From positions 2,669,001 through 2,733,000 of the forward strand of contig NZ_CP129137.1 of NCBI RefSeq assembly GCF_030406905.1: a stretch of 64,000 nt of DNA. The letters run 5' to 3'. A model generated the notes under the pieces. The model had not been told where the DNA came from. It ran no database searches and saw nothing but the letters and a program-made list of their open reading frames with translations. This document shows, in pieces, positions 9,301 to 18,775 of the stretch. Position 1 is the first letter of the stretch, and every line of letters starts with the position of its first letter. Source of the DNA: Streptomyces sp. HUAS CB01. GTDB taxonomy: Bacteria > Actinomycetota > Actinomycetes > Streptomycetales > Streptomycetaceae. A program made the position numbers and the translations under genes.

Positions 9301-9652
9301 CGGCCGGCTGGTCGGCCAGTCCGCGGACGGCGACTCCGAGGAGTCGGTGTCCCTGACCAACCCGGCCGCCGGTACGTACACGATCCTCGTCGACGGCTAC
9401 GCGGTGGCGCCCGGCGGCACCACGTACGACTACAAGGACGTGTACTTCTCCTCGGCGCTCGGCACCGTCAAGGTCGACGAGTCGAAGACCGTCTCGCTGG
9501 CCAACGGCGCGAGCGCGCAGGTCTCCGCCGAGGTGCTGGTGGGCGGCTCCGCTCCGGAGGGCCGCCGGTTCTTCGGCGAGGTCCGGCTGCTGAACGCGCG
9601 CGGCACCGCCGCGGGCACCGGCAGCGTGGTGATCGAGAAGGTCGTCCCGTAA
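6317..9652 (+). CDS. Large secreted subtilisin-like serine protease (S8)
   Basis: 1111 residues from ATG 6317 (ATG 6323 is also possible), after CAGGG. A signal peptide (RRVARIAAAAGLVAALVA, then an AFAA cleavage region) is followed by an inhibitor-like propeptide. The catalytic triad is Asp215 (GILDSGID), His389 (SHGTHVAGI) and Ser593 (NGTSMSSPQ). The Asp-His distance is about 174 residues, against about 32 in subtilisin, so a large domain is inserted there. The C-terminal half has two PPC-like beta domains (QPGVWEIEVES and AAGTYTILVDG). It is probably an extracellular protease needing maturation. A strong terminator follows at 9671. Confidence 0.94.
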   Translation: MLMTTLESQGSIPGPRRVARIAAAAGLVAALVATGAAPAFAAASVDDPADGPVKTAETPADKLGQADAQLLAEAEAKGQKTVTVMVATVPGRTEQVAGQLDAVPGAVVGQKDDKLGYVRATLPTGRAKSALGKAGELATVQGMDLQREIKLDDPRPDAGARGTASTASKSATYPAPGRKTPAKNPYNPSHETGAVEFVEDHPRADGRGVTIGILDSGIDLGHPALQKTTTGERKIVDWVTATDPAKDGDGTWRRMDTGVTGPVFTVGDRSWKAPAGEHRFSVFEERATLGGDMAGDLNRDGDTTDKWGVLYDAAAGTVRVDLDDDADFTDDVVMKPYKSGHQVGYFGTDNPATEIAERIPFVVEIRKNVEFEAGKFSDYVNIGVIEGSHGTHVAGITAANGLFGGRMSGAAPGAKLVSSRACTWSGGCTNIALLEGMRDLVVNRGVDIVNMSIGGLPALNYDDSDRGDDADNARALLYNRLIDTYGVQLVISAGNEGPGVNTIGDPGLANKVLSVGAAISRSTWAANYGSQVEKPYNMFNFSSRGPTENGGFTPTISAPGSAINTIPTWQAGAPVAEAGYSLPAGYGMLNGTSMSSPQAAGASALLISAAKQRHLKLSPLTLRTALTSTAQRIPGVKAHEQGAGLIDVNEAWESIRDGATAHAYSVKAPVDTALDHLLKPEAGFGAGIYDREGGLKPGQRKTYDVTITRTSGPNRPVEHELDFRNNDGTFRILGDDEVDLPLNKPVTVKVQAKAASTGVHSAILEADDERTEGVDKQILATVVASNELVKPGYTYSAKGSVQRNSFKSYFVTVPQGARTLEVALGGLAAGSQTRFISVHPYGVAFEDTASTVCYPNYNNPANTCRPDVRSYANPQPGVWEIEVESRRTSPVLDNPFKLDVTLLGASFDPAVKTLPEAKVGTPATVDWKVTNDAAALEGKLEGGSLGSAKTATPTIAQDERQVSTVTIGAGVERLDVVIGNTSDKGADLDLAVLKDGRLVGQSADGDSEESVSLTNPAAGTYTILVDGYAVAPGGTTYDYKDVYFSSALGTVKVDESKTVSLANGASAQVSAEVLVGGSAPEGRRFFGEVRLLNARGTAAGTGSVVIEKVVP

Positions 9653-9670
9653 CGGTGTGACCTGGTCACG

Positions 9671-9700
9671 AGGGCGGGCGTCCGGCGGGACGCCCGCCCT
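9671..9700 (+). terminator. Intrinsic terminator
   Basis: AGGGCGGGCGTC (9671-9682) pairs perfectly with GACGCCCGCCCT (9689-9700) around a 6-nt loop, 18 bases after the protease stop. Confidence 0.85.
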
Positions 9701-9801
9701 CCGTGCGTACGGGCCTCCTCCGGATGTGAGGAAGGCCATGCGTCCCGCTCCTCGGACAATGGATTGGACAAAACGGCCGTGGACAGACGCATCATGGATG
9801 A

Positions 9802-10875
<1,074 letters not shown>

Positions 10876-10890
10876 TCGCCCACCGCACCG

Positions 10891-10931
10891 CGGGGCGGGG
10901 TCACGTGCCGGTCGCACGGGACCCCGCCCCG
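10891..10931 (+). terminator. Strong two-part intrinsic terminator
   Basis: The outer stem CGGGGCGGGGTC (10891-10902) pairs with GACCCCGCCCCG (10920-10931). The interior CGTGC/GCACG pairs again around CGGTC. It lies 15 bases after the asd stop. Confidence 0.88.
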
Positions 10932-11105
10932 TCGTCGTGCACGGCCGCCCGTCGGCGTCCCGTGCGCCCTCCGCCCGTCGTGCGGGAGCACCGGGACGGG
11001 TCCCGTCTCCGAGTCCGACCGGGGGACGGGCGGGCCGTGGGGGGCCCGTGGAAGGATGGGCCGAAACGTCACATACCGAGGACGCAGAAGCGAGGAGATG
11101 ACCGG

Positions 11106-13676
11106 GTGCCTGGCACAAACCTGACCCGCGAAGAGGCACAGGCGCGGGCGCGCCTGCTCACCGTTGACTCGTACGAGATCGACCTCGATCTCACCGGGGC
11201 GCAGGAGGGCGGCACCTACCGGTCCGTGACCACCGTGCGCTTCGACTCCGCGGAGCACGGCGCGGAGACCTTCATCGACCTGGTGGCGCCCGCGGTGCAC
11301 GAGGTCGTGCTGAACGGCCGTCCGCAGGACGTGGCCGCGGTCTTCCGGGACTCGCGGATCGCCCTGCGTCATCTGCACGAGGGCCCGAACGAGCTGACGG
11401 TCGTCGCGGACTGCGCGTACACCAACACGGGCGAGGGTCTGCACCGGTTCGTCGACCCGGTGGACCAGCAGACCTACCTCTACACCCAGTTCGAGGTGCC
11501 GGACGCCCGCCGGGTGTTCGCGAACTTCGAGCAGCCCGACCTCAAGGCCACCTTCCGGTTCACCGTGAAGGCGCCCGAGGGCTGGACCGTGATCTCCAAC
11601 TCGCCGACGCCGGAGCCCAAGGACAACGTCTGGCACTTCGAGCCCACCCCGCGGATCTCCAGCTACATCACCGCGCTGATCGTCGGTCCGTACCACTCCG
11701 TCCACAGCTCCTACGAGAAGGACGGGCAGAGCGTCCCGCTGGGCATCTACTGCCGTCCGTCGCTCGCCGAGTTCCTGGACGCGGACGCGATCTTCGAGGT
11801 CACCCGGCAGGGATTCGACTGGTTCCAGGAGAAGTTCGACTTCGCCTACCCGTTCGCGAAGTACGACCAGCTCTTCGTGCCGGAGTTCAACGCGGGCGCG
11901 ATGGAGAACGCGGGCGCGGTGACGATCCGCGACCAGTACGTGTTCCGGTCGAAGGTCACGGACGCGGCGTACGAGACCCGCGCCGAGACCATCCTGCACG
12001 AGCTGGCGCACATGTGGTTCGGCGACCTGGTCACCATGGAGTGGTGGAACGACCTGTGGCTGAACGAGTCGTTCGCCACGTACACGTCGATCGCCTGCCA
12101 GGCGTACGCGCCCGGCTCGAAGTGGCCGCACGCGTGGACGACCTTCGCCAACTCGATGAAGACCTGGGCGTACCGGCAGGACCAGCTGCCGTCCACGCAC
12201 CCGATCATGGCCGAGATCAACGACCTGGACGACGTGCTCGTCAACTTCGACGGCATCACGTACGCCAAGGGCGCCTCGGTGCTGAAGCAGCTCGTCGCCT
12301 ACGTCGGCATGGACGAGTTCTTCCGCGGTGTGCAGGCGTACTTCAAGCGGCACGCCTTCGGGAACACGCGGCTGACGGATCTGCTGACCGCGCTGGAGGA
12401 GACGAGCGGCCGCGATCTGAAGACCTGGTCCAAGGCGTGGCTGGAGACCGCCGGCATCAACGTGCTGCGGCCGGTGATCGACACCGACGCAGCCGGGACG
12501 ATCACGTCGTTCGCGGTCAAGCAGGAGGCGCCGGCACTGCCGCCGGGCGCGAAGGGCGAGCCGGTGCTGCGCCCGCACCGCATCGCGATCGGCTTCTACA
12601 GCCTGGACGAGGCCGGCAAGCTCGTGCGCACCGACCGCGTCGAGCTGGACGTCGACGGCGAGTTCACCGCGGTGCCGGAGCTCGTGGGCAAGCGCCGCCC
12701 CGCGGTCGTGCTGCTCAACGACGACGACCTGACGTACACCAAGGTCCGTCTGGACGAGGAGTCCCTGAGGACCGTCACCGAGCACCTGGGCGACTTCACC
12801 GACTCGCTGCCCCGGGCGTTGTGCTGGGCGTCCGCCTGGGACATGACCCGCGACGGCGAGCTGCCGACCCGCGACTACCTGTCGCTGGTGCTGTCGGGTG
12901 TCGGCAAGGAGTCGGACATCGGCGTGGTCCAGTCGCTCCACCGGCAGGTGAAGCTGGCCCTGGACCTGTACGCCGCGCCGGAGTGGCGCGAGACGGGGCT
13001 GACGCAGTGGACGGACGCGACGCTGGCGCACCTGCGCTCGGCGGAGCCGGGCAGCGACCACCAGCTGGCGTGGGCGCGGGCGTTCGCGGCGACCGCGCGC
13101 ACCCCGCAGCAGCTGGACCTGCTGCAGGCCCTGCTGGAGGGCCGGGACTCGATCCAGGGCCTGGCCGTGGACACGGAGCTGCGCTGGGCGTTCCTGGAGC
13201 GGCTGGCGGCCACCGGGGTCTACGACGAGGAGGAGATCGCGGCCGAGCTGGAGCGGGACCGCACGGCCGCCGGTGAGCGGCACGCGGCGACGGCCCGGGC
13301 GGCACGTCCCACGCCGGAGGCCAAGGCCGAGGCCTGGGAGTCGGTCGTCGAGTCCGGCAAGCTGCCGAACGCGGTGCAGGAGGCCGTGATCGGCGGGTTC
13401 GTGCAGACCGACCAGCGCGAGCTGCTGGCTCCGTACACGGAGAAGTACTTCGCGGCGGTCAAGGGTGTGTGGGAGTCCCGCTCCCACGAGGTCGCCCAGC
13501 AGATCGCCGTGGGGCTCTACCCGACGCTCCAGGTGTCGGCGCAGACGCTCGACGCGACGGACGCATGGCTGGATTCAGCCGCTCCGAACGCGGCGCTGCG
13601 GCGGCTCGTCCTCGAGTCCCGCGCGGGTGTCGAGCGGGCCCTGAAGGCCCGCGCGGCGGACGCGGCAGCGTCCTGA
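11106..13676 (+). CDS. pepN: Aminopeptidase N (M1 metallopeptidase)
   Basis: 856 residues from GTG 11106, preceded by GAGGAG. This is the length of the Streptomyces lividans PepN type. The zinc site is HELAH (His298, His302) with Glu321 in LWLNESF, and GAMEN lies upstream at about 263-267. N-terminal beta, thermolysin-like, beta-sandwich and C-terminal helical domains all appear present. No signal peptide is seen, so it is cytoplasmic. It should take part in the final steps of peptide breakdown. A shorter-known paralogue opens the window (1-2232). A perfect 14-bp terminator follows. Confidence 0.96.
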   Translation: MPGTNLTREEAQARARLLTVDSYEIDLDLTGAQEGGTYRSVTTVRFDSAEHGAETFIDLVAPAVHEVVLNGRPQDVAAVFRDSRIALRHLHEGPNELTVVADCAYTNTGEGLHRFVDPVDQQTYLYTQFEVPDARRVFANFEQPDLKATFRFTVKAPEGWTVISNSPTPEPKDNVWHFEPTPRISSYITALIVGPYHSVHSSYEKDGQSVPLGIYCRPSLAEFLDADAIFEVTRQGFDWFQEKFDFAYPFAKYDQLFVPEFNAGAMENAGAVTIRDQYVFRSKVTDAAYETRAETILHELAHMWFGDLVTMEWWNDLWLNESFATYTSIACQAYAPGSKWPHAWTTFANSMKTWAYRQDQLPSTHPIMAEINDLDDVLVNFDGITYAKGASVLKQLVAYVGMDEFFRGVQAYFKRHAFGNTRLTDLLTALEETSGRDLKTWSKAWLETAGINVLRPVIDTDAAGTITSFAVKQEAPALPPGAKGEPVLRPHRIAIGFYSLDEAGKLVRTDRVELDVDGEFTAVPELVGKRRPAVVLLNDDDLTYTKVRLDEESLRTVTEHLGDFTDSLPRALCWASAWDMTRDGELPTRDYLSLVLSGVGKESDIGVVQSLHRQVKLALDLYAAPEWRETGLTQWTDATLAHLRSAEPGSDHQLAWARAFAATARTPQQLDLLQALLEGRDSIQGLAVDTELRWAFLERLAATGVYDEEEIAAELERDRTAAGERHAATARAARPTPEAKAEAWESVVESGKLPNAVQEAVIGGFVQTDQRELLAPYTEKYFAAVKGVWESRSHEVAQQIAVGLYPTLQVSAQTLDATDAWLDSAAPNAALRRLVLESRAGVERALKARAADAAAS

Positions 13677-13709
13677 CCTGCGGGGCCGCGAGCCCCGTAC
13701 GGCGCATGG

Positions 13710-13746
13710 GAGGGCGCCCCGGAACCTTCGGGTCCGGGGCGCCCTC
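13710..13746 (+). terminator. Intrinsic terminator
   Basis: GAGGGCGCCCCGGA (13710-13723) pairs perfectly with TCCGGGGCGCCCTC (13733-13746) around a 9-nt loop, downstream of pepN. Confidence 0.88.
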
Positions 13747-13878
13747 GCACATGTCCGACTAGCCCCATCAAGGGTGTGTCCGAAGTGTGACCCGGCGTCA
13801 ACAGCCGTGCTCTCAAACGACTATGCTCCCTCACCGTCGTCATATGATCGTTTCCGTTCAGATGATTTAAGGGTGCTG

Positions 13879-15375
13879 ATGATCCGTGAGGAATCGTCGC
13901 CCGGAAGTGGAAGCCCGCGATCCGCGGCCGCTTTCGGGTGGCTGCTGCCCGCCGCTCTGACAGCCGTTGCCACCGTGATCACGGCGCTGCTGGTCCCCAC
14001 TCCGGCCCGTGTCCCCGTCGCGGTCTTCGGTGCTGTCGCCGCGGTCGCGGTCGCGGCCATCGGCGCCGAGGCCGCACGCCGGGGCAGGGTGATCGACTCG
14101 CTGCGGCACGCCGTCGCCGAGCGCGACTCCGTACTGGCCCACCAGGCCTCCCAGACCGCGCACCTCGCCGGCACCCTGCTGCCGGACGTCGTGGAGCGGC
14201 TGCGCAAGGGCGAGTTCCCGGAGGACGTGCTCGCCTCGCTCAACGCTCCGGAGGCCCACCAGGCCGTCGTCCGGACCGTCCTCGAGGCCGTCGTGGCCGA
14301 GGAGGACCTGCGCGAGTCCGCCCAGCGCGCCTTCGTGAACATCGCCCGCCGGGTGCAGGCCATCGTCCACCAGCAGGCGCAGGAGCTGCGGGAGATGGAG
14401 GACCGGCACGGCAAGTCCCCGGACGTCTTCGGCGACCTGCTCCGCCTCGACCACGGCACCGCGCTGATCGGCCGTCTCGCCGACTCCATCGCCGTGCTCG
14501 GCGGTACCCGTCCCGGCCGCCAGTGGAGCAGGGCCGTGCCGCTGTACAGCGTGCTGCGCGGCGCCATGTCGCGGATCATCGACTACCAGCGCGTCGAACT
14601 GCACTCCGTCTCCGAGGTCGCCGTCACCGGCCCCGCCGTCGAGCCGCTCATCCACGCGCTGGCCGAGCTCCTCGACAACGCCACCCGCTACTCCCCGCCG
14701 CAGACCAAGGTCCATCTGACCGCCGTCGACGTCCAGTCGGGCATCGCCGTCGAGATCGAGGACGGCGGTGTCAGCATGAGCGAGGAGGCCCGCAAGCGGG
14801 CGGAGCGGATGCTGCGCCAGGCCCAGCAGGGCATCGACCTCAACGACCTCGGTGAGACGCCGCGCCTCGGCCTCGCCGTGGTCGGCCGGCTGGCCCAGGT
14901 GTACGGCTTCCAGGTCTCGCTGCGGCCGTCCGCGTACGGCGGTGTCCGCGCGGTGCTCGTCGTCCCGCAGGACCTGATCACCACGACCGCGACCGCGACC
15001 GGACTCGCCCACGGCATCGGGGCCGCGTCCGTGCCCCGGACCACCCTCCCACCCGAGGCGGTCCAGGCCGCGCCTGCGCCCCAGTCGGCCGTCCCCGCCC
15101 AGGTTCCCGCCCCGCGGCGCCCGGCCACCGGCCCGGTGGCCTCCGAACCGGACCCGGTGGTGGTCGAGCGGACCCCGAACGGCCTCCCCCAGCGGCGCCG
15201 CAAGGCACCCGCCGTCGCGCCCGCCGCACCCACCACGCCGGCGTCGTCCACGCCGAACGCGGCTCCGCAGCAGGAGCCCACTCCGCAAGTGCAGCCCGGA
15301 ATGTGGCTGGCCGCCTTCCAGAGCGGCCTGTCCGGGGAGTCCACCGACGCTAGCCAAGGGAACACGCAGCCATGA
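13879..15375 (+). CDS. cvnA: Conservon sensor histidine kinase-like protein CvnA
   Basis: 498 residues from ATG 13879, with AAGGG five bases upstream; an ATG at 13774 would add 35 atypical residues. Two membrane segments lie near residues 17-60, a helical linker follows, then a HATPase_c domain with N-box ELLDNATRYSP at about 258-268 and GETPRLGLAVVGRLA further on. There is no clear phosphoacceptor H-box, as in other conservon kinases. A Pro/Ala-rich tail follows. In conservons, CvnA is the membrane sensor acting with CvnB, C and D, sometimes compared to a GPCR module. The stop overlaps the cvnB start by four bases. Confidence 0.93.
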   Translation: MIREESSPGSGSPRSAAAFGWLLPAALTAVATVITALLVPTPARVPVAVFGAVAAVAVAAIGAEAARRGRVIDSLRHAVAERDSVLAHQASQTAHLAGTLLPDVVERLRKGEFPEDVLASLNAPEAHQAVVRTVLEAVVAEEDLRESAQRAFVNIARRVQAIVHQQAQELREMEDRHGKSPDVFGDLLRLDHGTALIGRLADSIAVLGGTRPGRQWSRAVPLYSVLRGAMSRIIDYQRVELHSVSEVAVTGPAVEPLIHALAELLDNATRYSPPQTKVHLTAVDVQSGIAVEIEDGGVSMSEEARKRAERMLRQAQQGIDLNDLGETPRLGLAVVGRLAQVYGFQVSLRPSAYGGVRAVLVVPQDLITTTATATGLAHGIGAASVPRTTLPPEAVQAAPAPQSAVPAQVPAPRRPATGPVASEPDPVVVERTPNGLPQRRRKAPAVAPAAPTTPASSTPNAAPQQEPTPQVQPGMWLAAFQSGLSGESTDASQGNTQP

Positions 15376-15779
15376 TTCAGCAGCAGGCCAATATGGACTG
15401 GATGCTCAAGGACCTCGCGGAAGGTGTGCCACAGACCAGGCATGTGGTCGTGCTCTCCGCCGACGGTCTGCGCATGGCCCAGTACGGCACGGACACCGAC
15501 ACCGCCGACCGGCTCGCCGCCGCGTGCGCCGGGCTCCAGTCCCTCGCCGCCGCGGTGGGCTCGGAACTCCCGCACAGCGACGGCCGGATGAGGCTCGTCG
15601 TGATCGAGATGGACGGCGGCTTCTTCTACCTCATGGCCGCCGGTGCGGGTGCCTTCCTCGCCGTGCTCGCCGACGAGGGCGTGGACGCCGGACTCATGGG
15701 CCAGCGGATGCGCGACCTGGTGCTGCGGATAGGTGACCACCTGAGCAGCCCGCCTCGCCAGGACGGTGTGGCCAGGTGA
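15372..15779 (+). CDS. cvnB: Roadblock/LC7 protein CvnB
   Basis: 135 residues. The roadblock/LC7 fold is visible (MDWMLKDLAEGV, then HVVVLSADGLRMA, then FYLMAAGAGAFLAVLADE). Such proteins regulate small GTPases, here presumably CvnD. The gene starts inside the cvnA stop (ATGA) and ends in a GTGA overlap with cvnC, showing translational coupling. Confidence 0.95.
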   Translation: MIQQQANMDWMLKDLAEGVPQTRHVVVLSADGLRMAQYGTDTDTADRLAAACAGLQSLAAAVGSELPHSDGRMRLVVIEMDGGFFYLMAAGAGAFLAVLADEGVDAGLMGQRMRDLVLRIGDHLSSPPRQDGVAR

Positions 15780-16138
15780 GCGACCCGGGCGGCGGGGACT
15801 GGGAGGAGGCCAGTCCCGAGCGGCTCTACGTCATCACGGGCGGCCGCAGCAGCACGACCGCCCCCGTCGAACTCGACCTGGTCACGCTGATCGTGGCCAG
15901 GTCCCGGCCCAAGCCCGGTATGCAGCCGGAGCACGCGACGATCATCGAGCTGTGCCAGTCGCCCCTCTCGCTCGCTGAGGTCTCCGCGTACACGGGGCTC
16001 CCGGTCAGTGTCGTCACCGTCCTGCTCGGCGATCTCCTCGCCGACAACCGGGTGGTCGCCCGCGCGCCGGTGCCACCCGCCAGACTCCCCGACCGCGCTT
16101 TGATTGAGGCAGTGATCGATGGACTTCAGAAGCTCTGA
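15776..16138 (+). CDS. cvnC: DUF742 protein CvnC
   Basis: 120 residues from GTG 15776. DUF742 hallmarks are RLYVITGGR near the N-terminus, followed by a winged-helix-like region (ATIIELCQSPLSLAEVSAY, then VVTVLLGDLLADNRV). It overlaps cvnB by four bases and cvnD by 20. It is the third component of the conservon; its biochemical role is not settled in the family. Confidence 0.95.
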   Translation: MSDPGGGDWEEASPERLYVITGGRSSTTAPVELDLVTLIVARSRPKPGMQPEHATIIELCQSPLSLAEVSAYTGLPVSVVTVLLGDLLADNRVVARAPVPPARLPDRALIEAVIDGLQKL

Positions 16139-16748
16139 GCAGCCGGCGCGGACGACCGGGCCGCGGAGCGAGGACGCGCTGCCCGAGACGGCCGCGGCCG
16201 CCGTCAAGGTGGTGATCGTCGGCGGCTTCGGGGTGGGCAAGACGACGCTGGTCGGATCCGTCAGCGAGATCCGCCCGCTGACCACCGAGGAGACGATGAC
16301 CCAGGCCGGTGTCGGTATCGACGACACCTCGGGCATCGGCGGCAAGACCTCGACGACCGTGGCGATGGACTTCGGCCGCATCAGCGTCAACGAGGAGCTG
16401 GTGCTGTACCTGTTCGGCACGCCGGGGCAGGAGCGCTTCTGGTTCCTGTGGCGCGGGCTGTTCGAGGGAGCGCTGGGCGCGGTGGTGCTGGTCGACACGC
16501 GGCGGCTGGAGGTCAGCTTCGACGTCATCGGCCGGCTGGAGGAGCGGGCCGTGCCGTTCGTCGTGGCCGTCAACTCCTTCCCGGACGCGCCGGAGTACCC
16601 GGTCGAGGAGCTGCGCGGGGCGCTCGACCTGCCGGATTCGGTGCCGATCGTGCTGTGCGACGCCCGGCAGCGCTCGTCGAGCCGGGACGTGCTGATGACG
16701 CTGATGCGGTACCTGCAGAGCCTGGCGATGGCGCAGGAGGCGTCCTGA
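16119..16748 (+). CDS. cvnD: Small GTPase CvnD
   Basis: 209 residues. The P-loop is GGFGVGKTTL (about residues 31-40), the switch II-like region is FGTPGQERFWF, and the NxxD-like position is altered (VNSFPDAP). It is an ATP/GTP-binding protein of the conservon, likely regulated by CvnB. The start lies 20 bases inside cvnC, so the four proteins should be made together. A hairpin follows at 16802. Confidence 0.94.
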   Translation: MDFRSSEQPARTTGPRSEDALPETAAAAVKVVIVGGFGVGKTTLVGSVSEIRPLTTEETMTQAGVGIDDTSGIGGKTSTTVAMDFGRISVNEELVLYLFGTPGQERFWFLWRGLFEGALGAVVLVDTRRLEVSFDVIGRLEERAVPFVVAVNSFPDAPEYPVEELRGALDLPDSVPIVLCDARQRSSSRDVLMTLMRYLQSLAMAQEAS

Positions 16749-16801
16749 GCGGCGGGCCTGCGGCACCCGGAGGAGCGGTGCGGCCCTGAGCGGACCGCCC
16801 G

Positions 16802-16837
16802 CGGGAGCGGTGTCCGGCGGTCCGGGCACCGCTCCCG
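16802..16837. terminator. Hairpin terminator after cvnD
   Basis: CGGGAGCGGTG (16802-16812) pairs perfectly with CACCGCTCCCG (16827-16837) around a 14-nt loop. It lies between cvnD and the convergent LysR pseudogene and overlaps the pseudogene's end. Confidence 0.75.
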
Positions 16838-17706
16838 TGCGCCTCGAGCACATGCGCCACCCCGGCCCCCTGCTCCGCTCCCCTGCGCACCGCGGACACG
16901 ACGTGGCGGCGCGGCCGGTCCGCGCCGGACACGCGCATGACCACTCCGGCGAGGAGCTCCGCCGCCGCCGTCCGACGCACCAGCGCCACGCCCGTCCCCG
17001 CCTCCACCATGGCCAGGATCGCGGTCCACCCGGCCGCGGTGTGCGCCTGCTCCGGCACGAACCCGGCCGCCTCGCACGCGGCGAGCGCGATCTCCGACCG
17101 GGGCCGCTGCCACCGAAGATCCACGGCTCCCCCGAGAGATCGGCCGGACGCAGCCGCGGCTCGCCGGCCCGCGCGTGCCCGGCCGGCGGGGCCACGTCCA
17201 GCGGTTCGGCGAGCAGGGGCACGCGGGTGAACCGCGGGTCCCGCGCGGCCGGCGCGTGCGCGGGCCGGCGACAGGGCGAGGTCGACGTCCCGGGACGAGA
17301 GCAGGTCGTACGCCTCGGCCGCCTCGGCCTCGCGGACCCGTACCGCCAGGCCCGGATGCGTGCTCCGCAGCAGCTGCACCGCGGGCACGACGAGCGCCGG
17401 CGCGGCCTCGAGAACGCCCCGACCCGCACCCGGCCCACCTCGCCCCGCAGATATCCGGCCAGTTCCGCGTCGGCCCGCTCCGGTTCCGCGCAGACCGCCT
17501 CCGCGTGCCGCAGCACCAGCAGCGCGGCATCGGTGAGCCGCACCCGCCGGCCGTCCGCCTCCAGCTACCGCACCCCGAGCTGCCGGGCGAGGTTCGTCAG
17601 CTGCTGCGACACGGCCGACGGCGTCATCAGCAGCGCCTCCGCGGTCGCGGTCACCGTGCCGCGGTCCCGCAGCGTGCGCGGGATCCGCAGCTTCTTGACG
17701 TCCCAC
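16815..17706 (-). pseudogene. Decayed LysR-family transcription regulator
   Basis: LysR homology runs through the whole stretch but in two alternating frames. The helix-turn-helix (TVTATAEALLMTPSAVSQQL) ends at an in-frame TAG (17565-17567). The same frame continues as LEADGRRVRLTDAALLVLR, shifts near 17412 (APALVVPAVQLLRSTHPGL), shifts back near 17265 (RFTRVPLLAEPLDV), and shifts again near 17110 after IFGGSGP (continuing EIALAACEAAGFVPEQ). One nonsense and at least three frameshift changes make a functional product very unlikely. The start is also damaged: GTG at 17706 is one base out of frame. The original gene diverged from the alpha/beta hydrolase at 17873. Ends are approximate. Confidence 0.85.
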
Positions 17707-17872
17707 CTGTCCGACTCGGCCGTGGGCCGCAACCTACCGGTGCGCCCGGGGGCCGTCGGGGCCGCGGCGGGGCCCGGCCCGCTCGCGCCCCGGCGATGAG
17801 TTTCCCCGCCGGCGGGAGTCGTACCGACGTCACCGCGACCGCGGACGACGGCTTCAGGGAGGACGACCGGCG

Positions 17873-18688
17873 ATGACCACCACCACCCACACACTCGACG
17901 TCCCGGGCGGGCGTCTGCACTACGAGATCCGCGGCACGGGGCCGCTCGTCATGGTCATGGGAGCGCCCATGGACGCCGGGGAGTTCGCGCCCCTCGCGGA
18001 CGCCCTCGCGGGCGACCGCACCGTGGTCACCCACGACCCGCGCGGCATCTCGCGGAGTCGTCTCGACGACCCCGGTCAGGACTCGACCCCCGAGCTGCGG
18101 GCGGACGACGTCGTCGCGATCCTGGACGCGCTCGGCGCCGAGTCGGCGGACGTCTTCGGCAGCAGCGGTGGCGCGGTCACGGGGCTCGCGCTGGCCACCG
18201 GGTACCCGGACCGGGTGCGGACCCTCGTGGCGCACGAACCGCCCCTGCTGGAGCTCCTTCCCGACGCCGCCGAACAGCGCGCCGCGACCGACGACCTCAT
18301 CGAGACCTTCCACCGGGACGGCGTGGGCGCGGCCTGGATGAAGTTCATGGCCAACGCGGGCTTCGACCTCGGCGGGGACGACGCCCCCGGCCCTCCGCAG
18401 GGCGAGCCCTCCGAGCGGGACCTGGCCAACAGCACCCGCTTCTTCGCCCACGAGCTGCGCCACACCGCCCTGTACCGGCCCGATCTCGACGCGCTGAAGT
18501 CCGGGCCCGTACGGGTCGTGGTGGGCATCGGCGCCGATTCGGGCGGCCTCGTCACGTACCGGACCTCCACGGCCCTGGCGGAGCGCCTCGGCACCGCACC
18601 GGTCGGGTTCCCGGGTGACCACGGCGGGTTCCTCGGGCGGCCGGCGGAGTTCGCGGACGTCCTGCGGAAGGTGCTCGCGGACCGATGA
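17873..18688 (+). CDS. Alpha/beta hydrolase
   Basis: 271 residues, with GGGAGGACGA before the ATG. The alpha/beta-hydrolase fold is shown by the oxyanion-region GPLVMVMG, nucleophile elbow GSSGGA (Ser at about 105) and catalytic His in FPGDHGGFLG near residue 247. The substrate is unknown; possible roles are esterase or small-molecule hydrolase. It was divergently paired with the now-broken LysR gene, which may once have controlled it. Its natural terminator has been split by an IS110-type element starting about 30 bases after the stop. Confidence 0.88.
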   Translation: MTTTTHTLDVPGGRLHYEIRGTGPLVMVMGAPMDAGEFAPLADALAGDRTVVTHDPRGISRSRLDDPGQDSTPELRADDVVAILDALGAESADVFGSSGGAVTGLALATGYPDRVRTLVAHEPPLLELLPDAAEQRAATDDLIETFHRDGVGAAWMKFMANAGFDLGGDDAPGPPQGEPSERDLANSTRFFAHELRHTALYRPDLDALKSGPVRVVVGIGADSGGLVTYRTSTALAERLGTAPVGFPGDHGGFLGRPAEFADVLRKVLADR

Positions 18689-18775
18689 ACGCGGGCGTCC
18701 CGGCCGTTCCGGGGGGGGGTGTCTCTATGTCCTTCGTCAAGGACGTGGCGTCGGGTTTGGTGTTGTTTGGGGTGG

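Noticed and set aside
13774..13878. Upstream ATG for cvnA
   Set aside because: It adds 35 residues without a ribosome site; ATG 13879 has AAGGG at good distance and gives the usual conservon N-terminus.
18711..18719. Poly-G runs at the IS ends as terminal inverted repeats
   Set aside because: Both runs are G on the same strand, so they are not inverted; they are better read as target loop or duplicated core.
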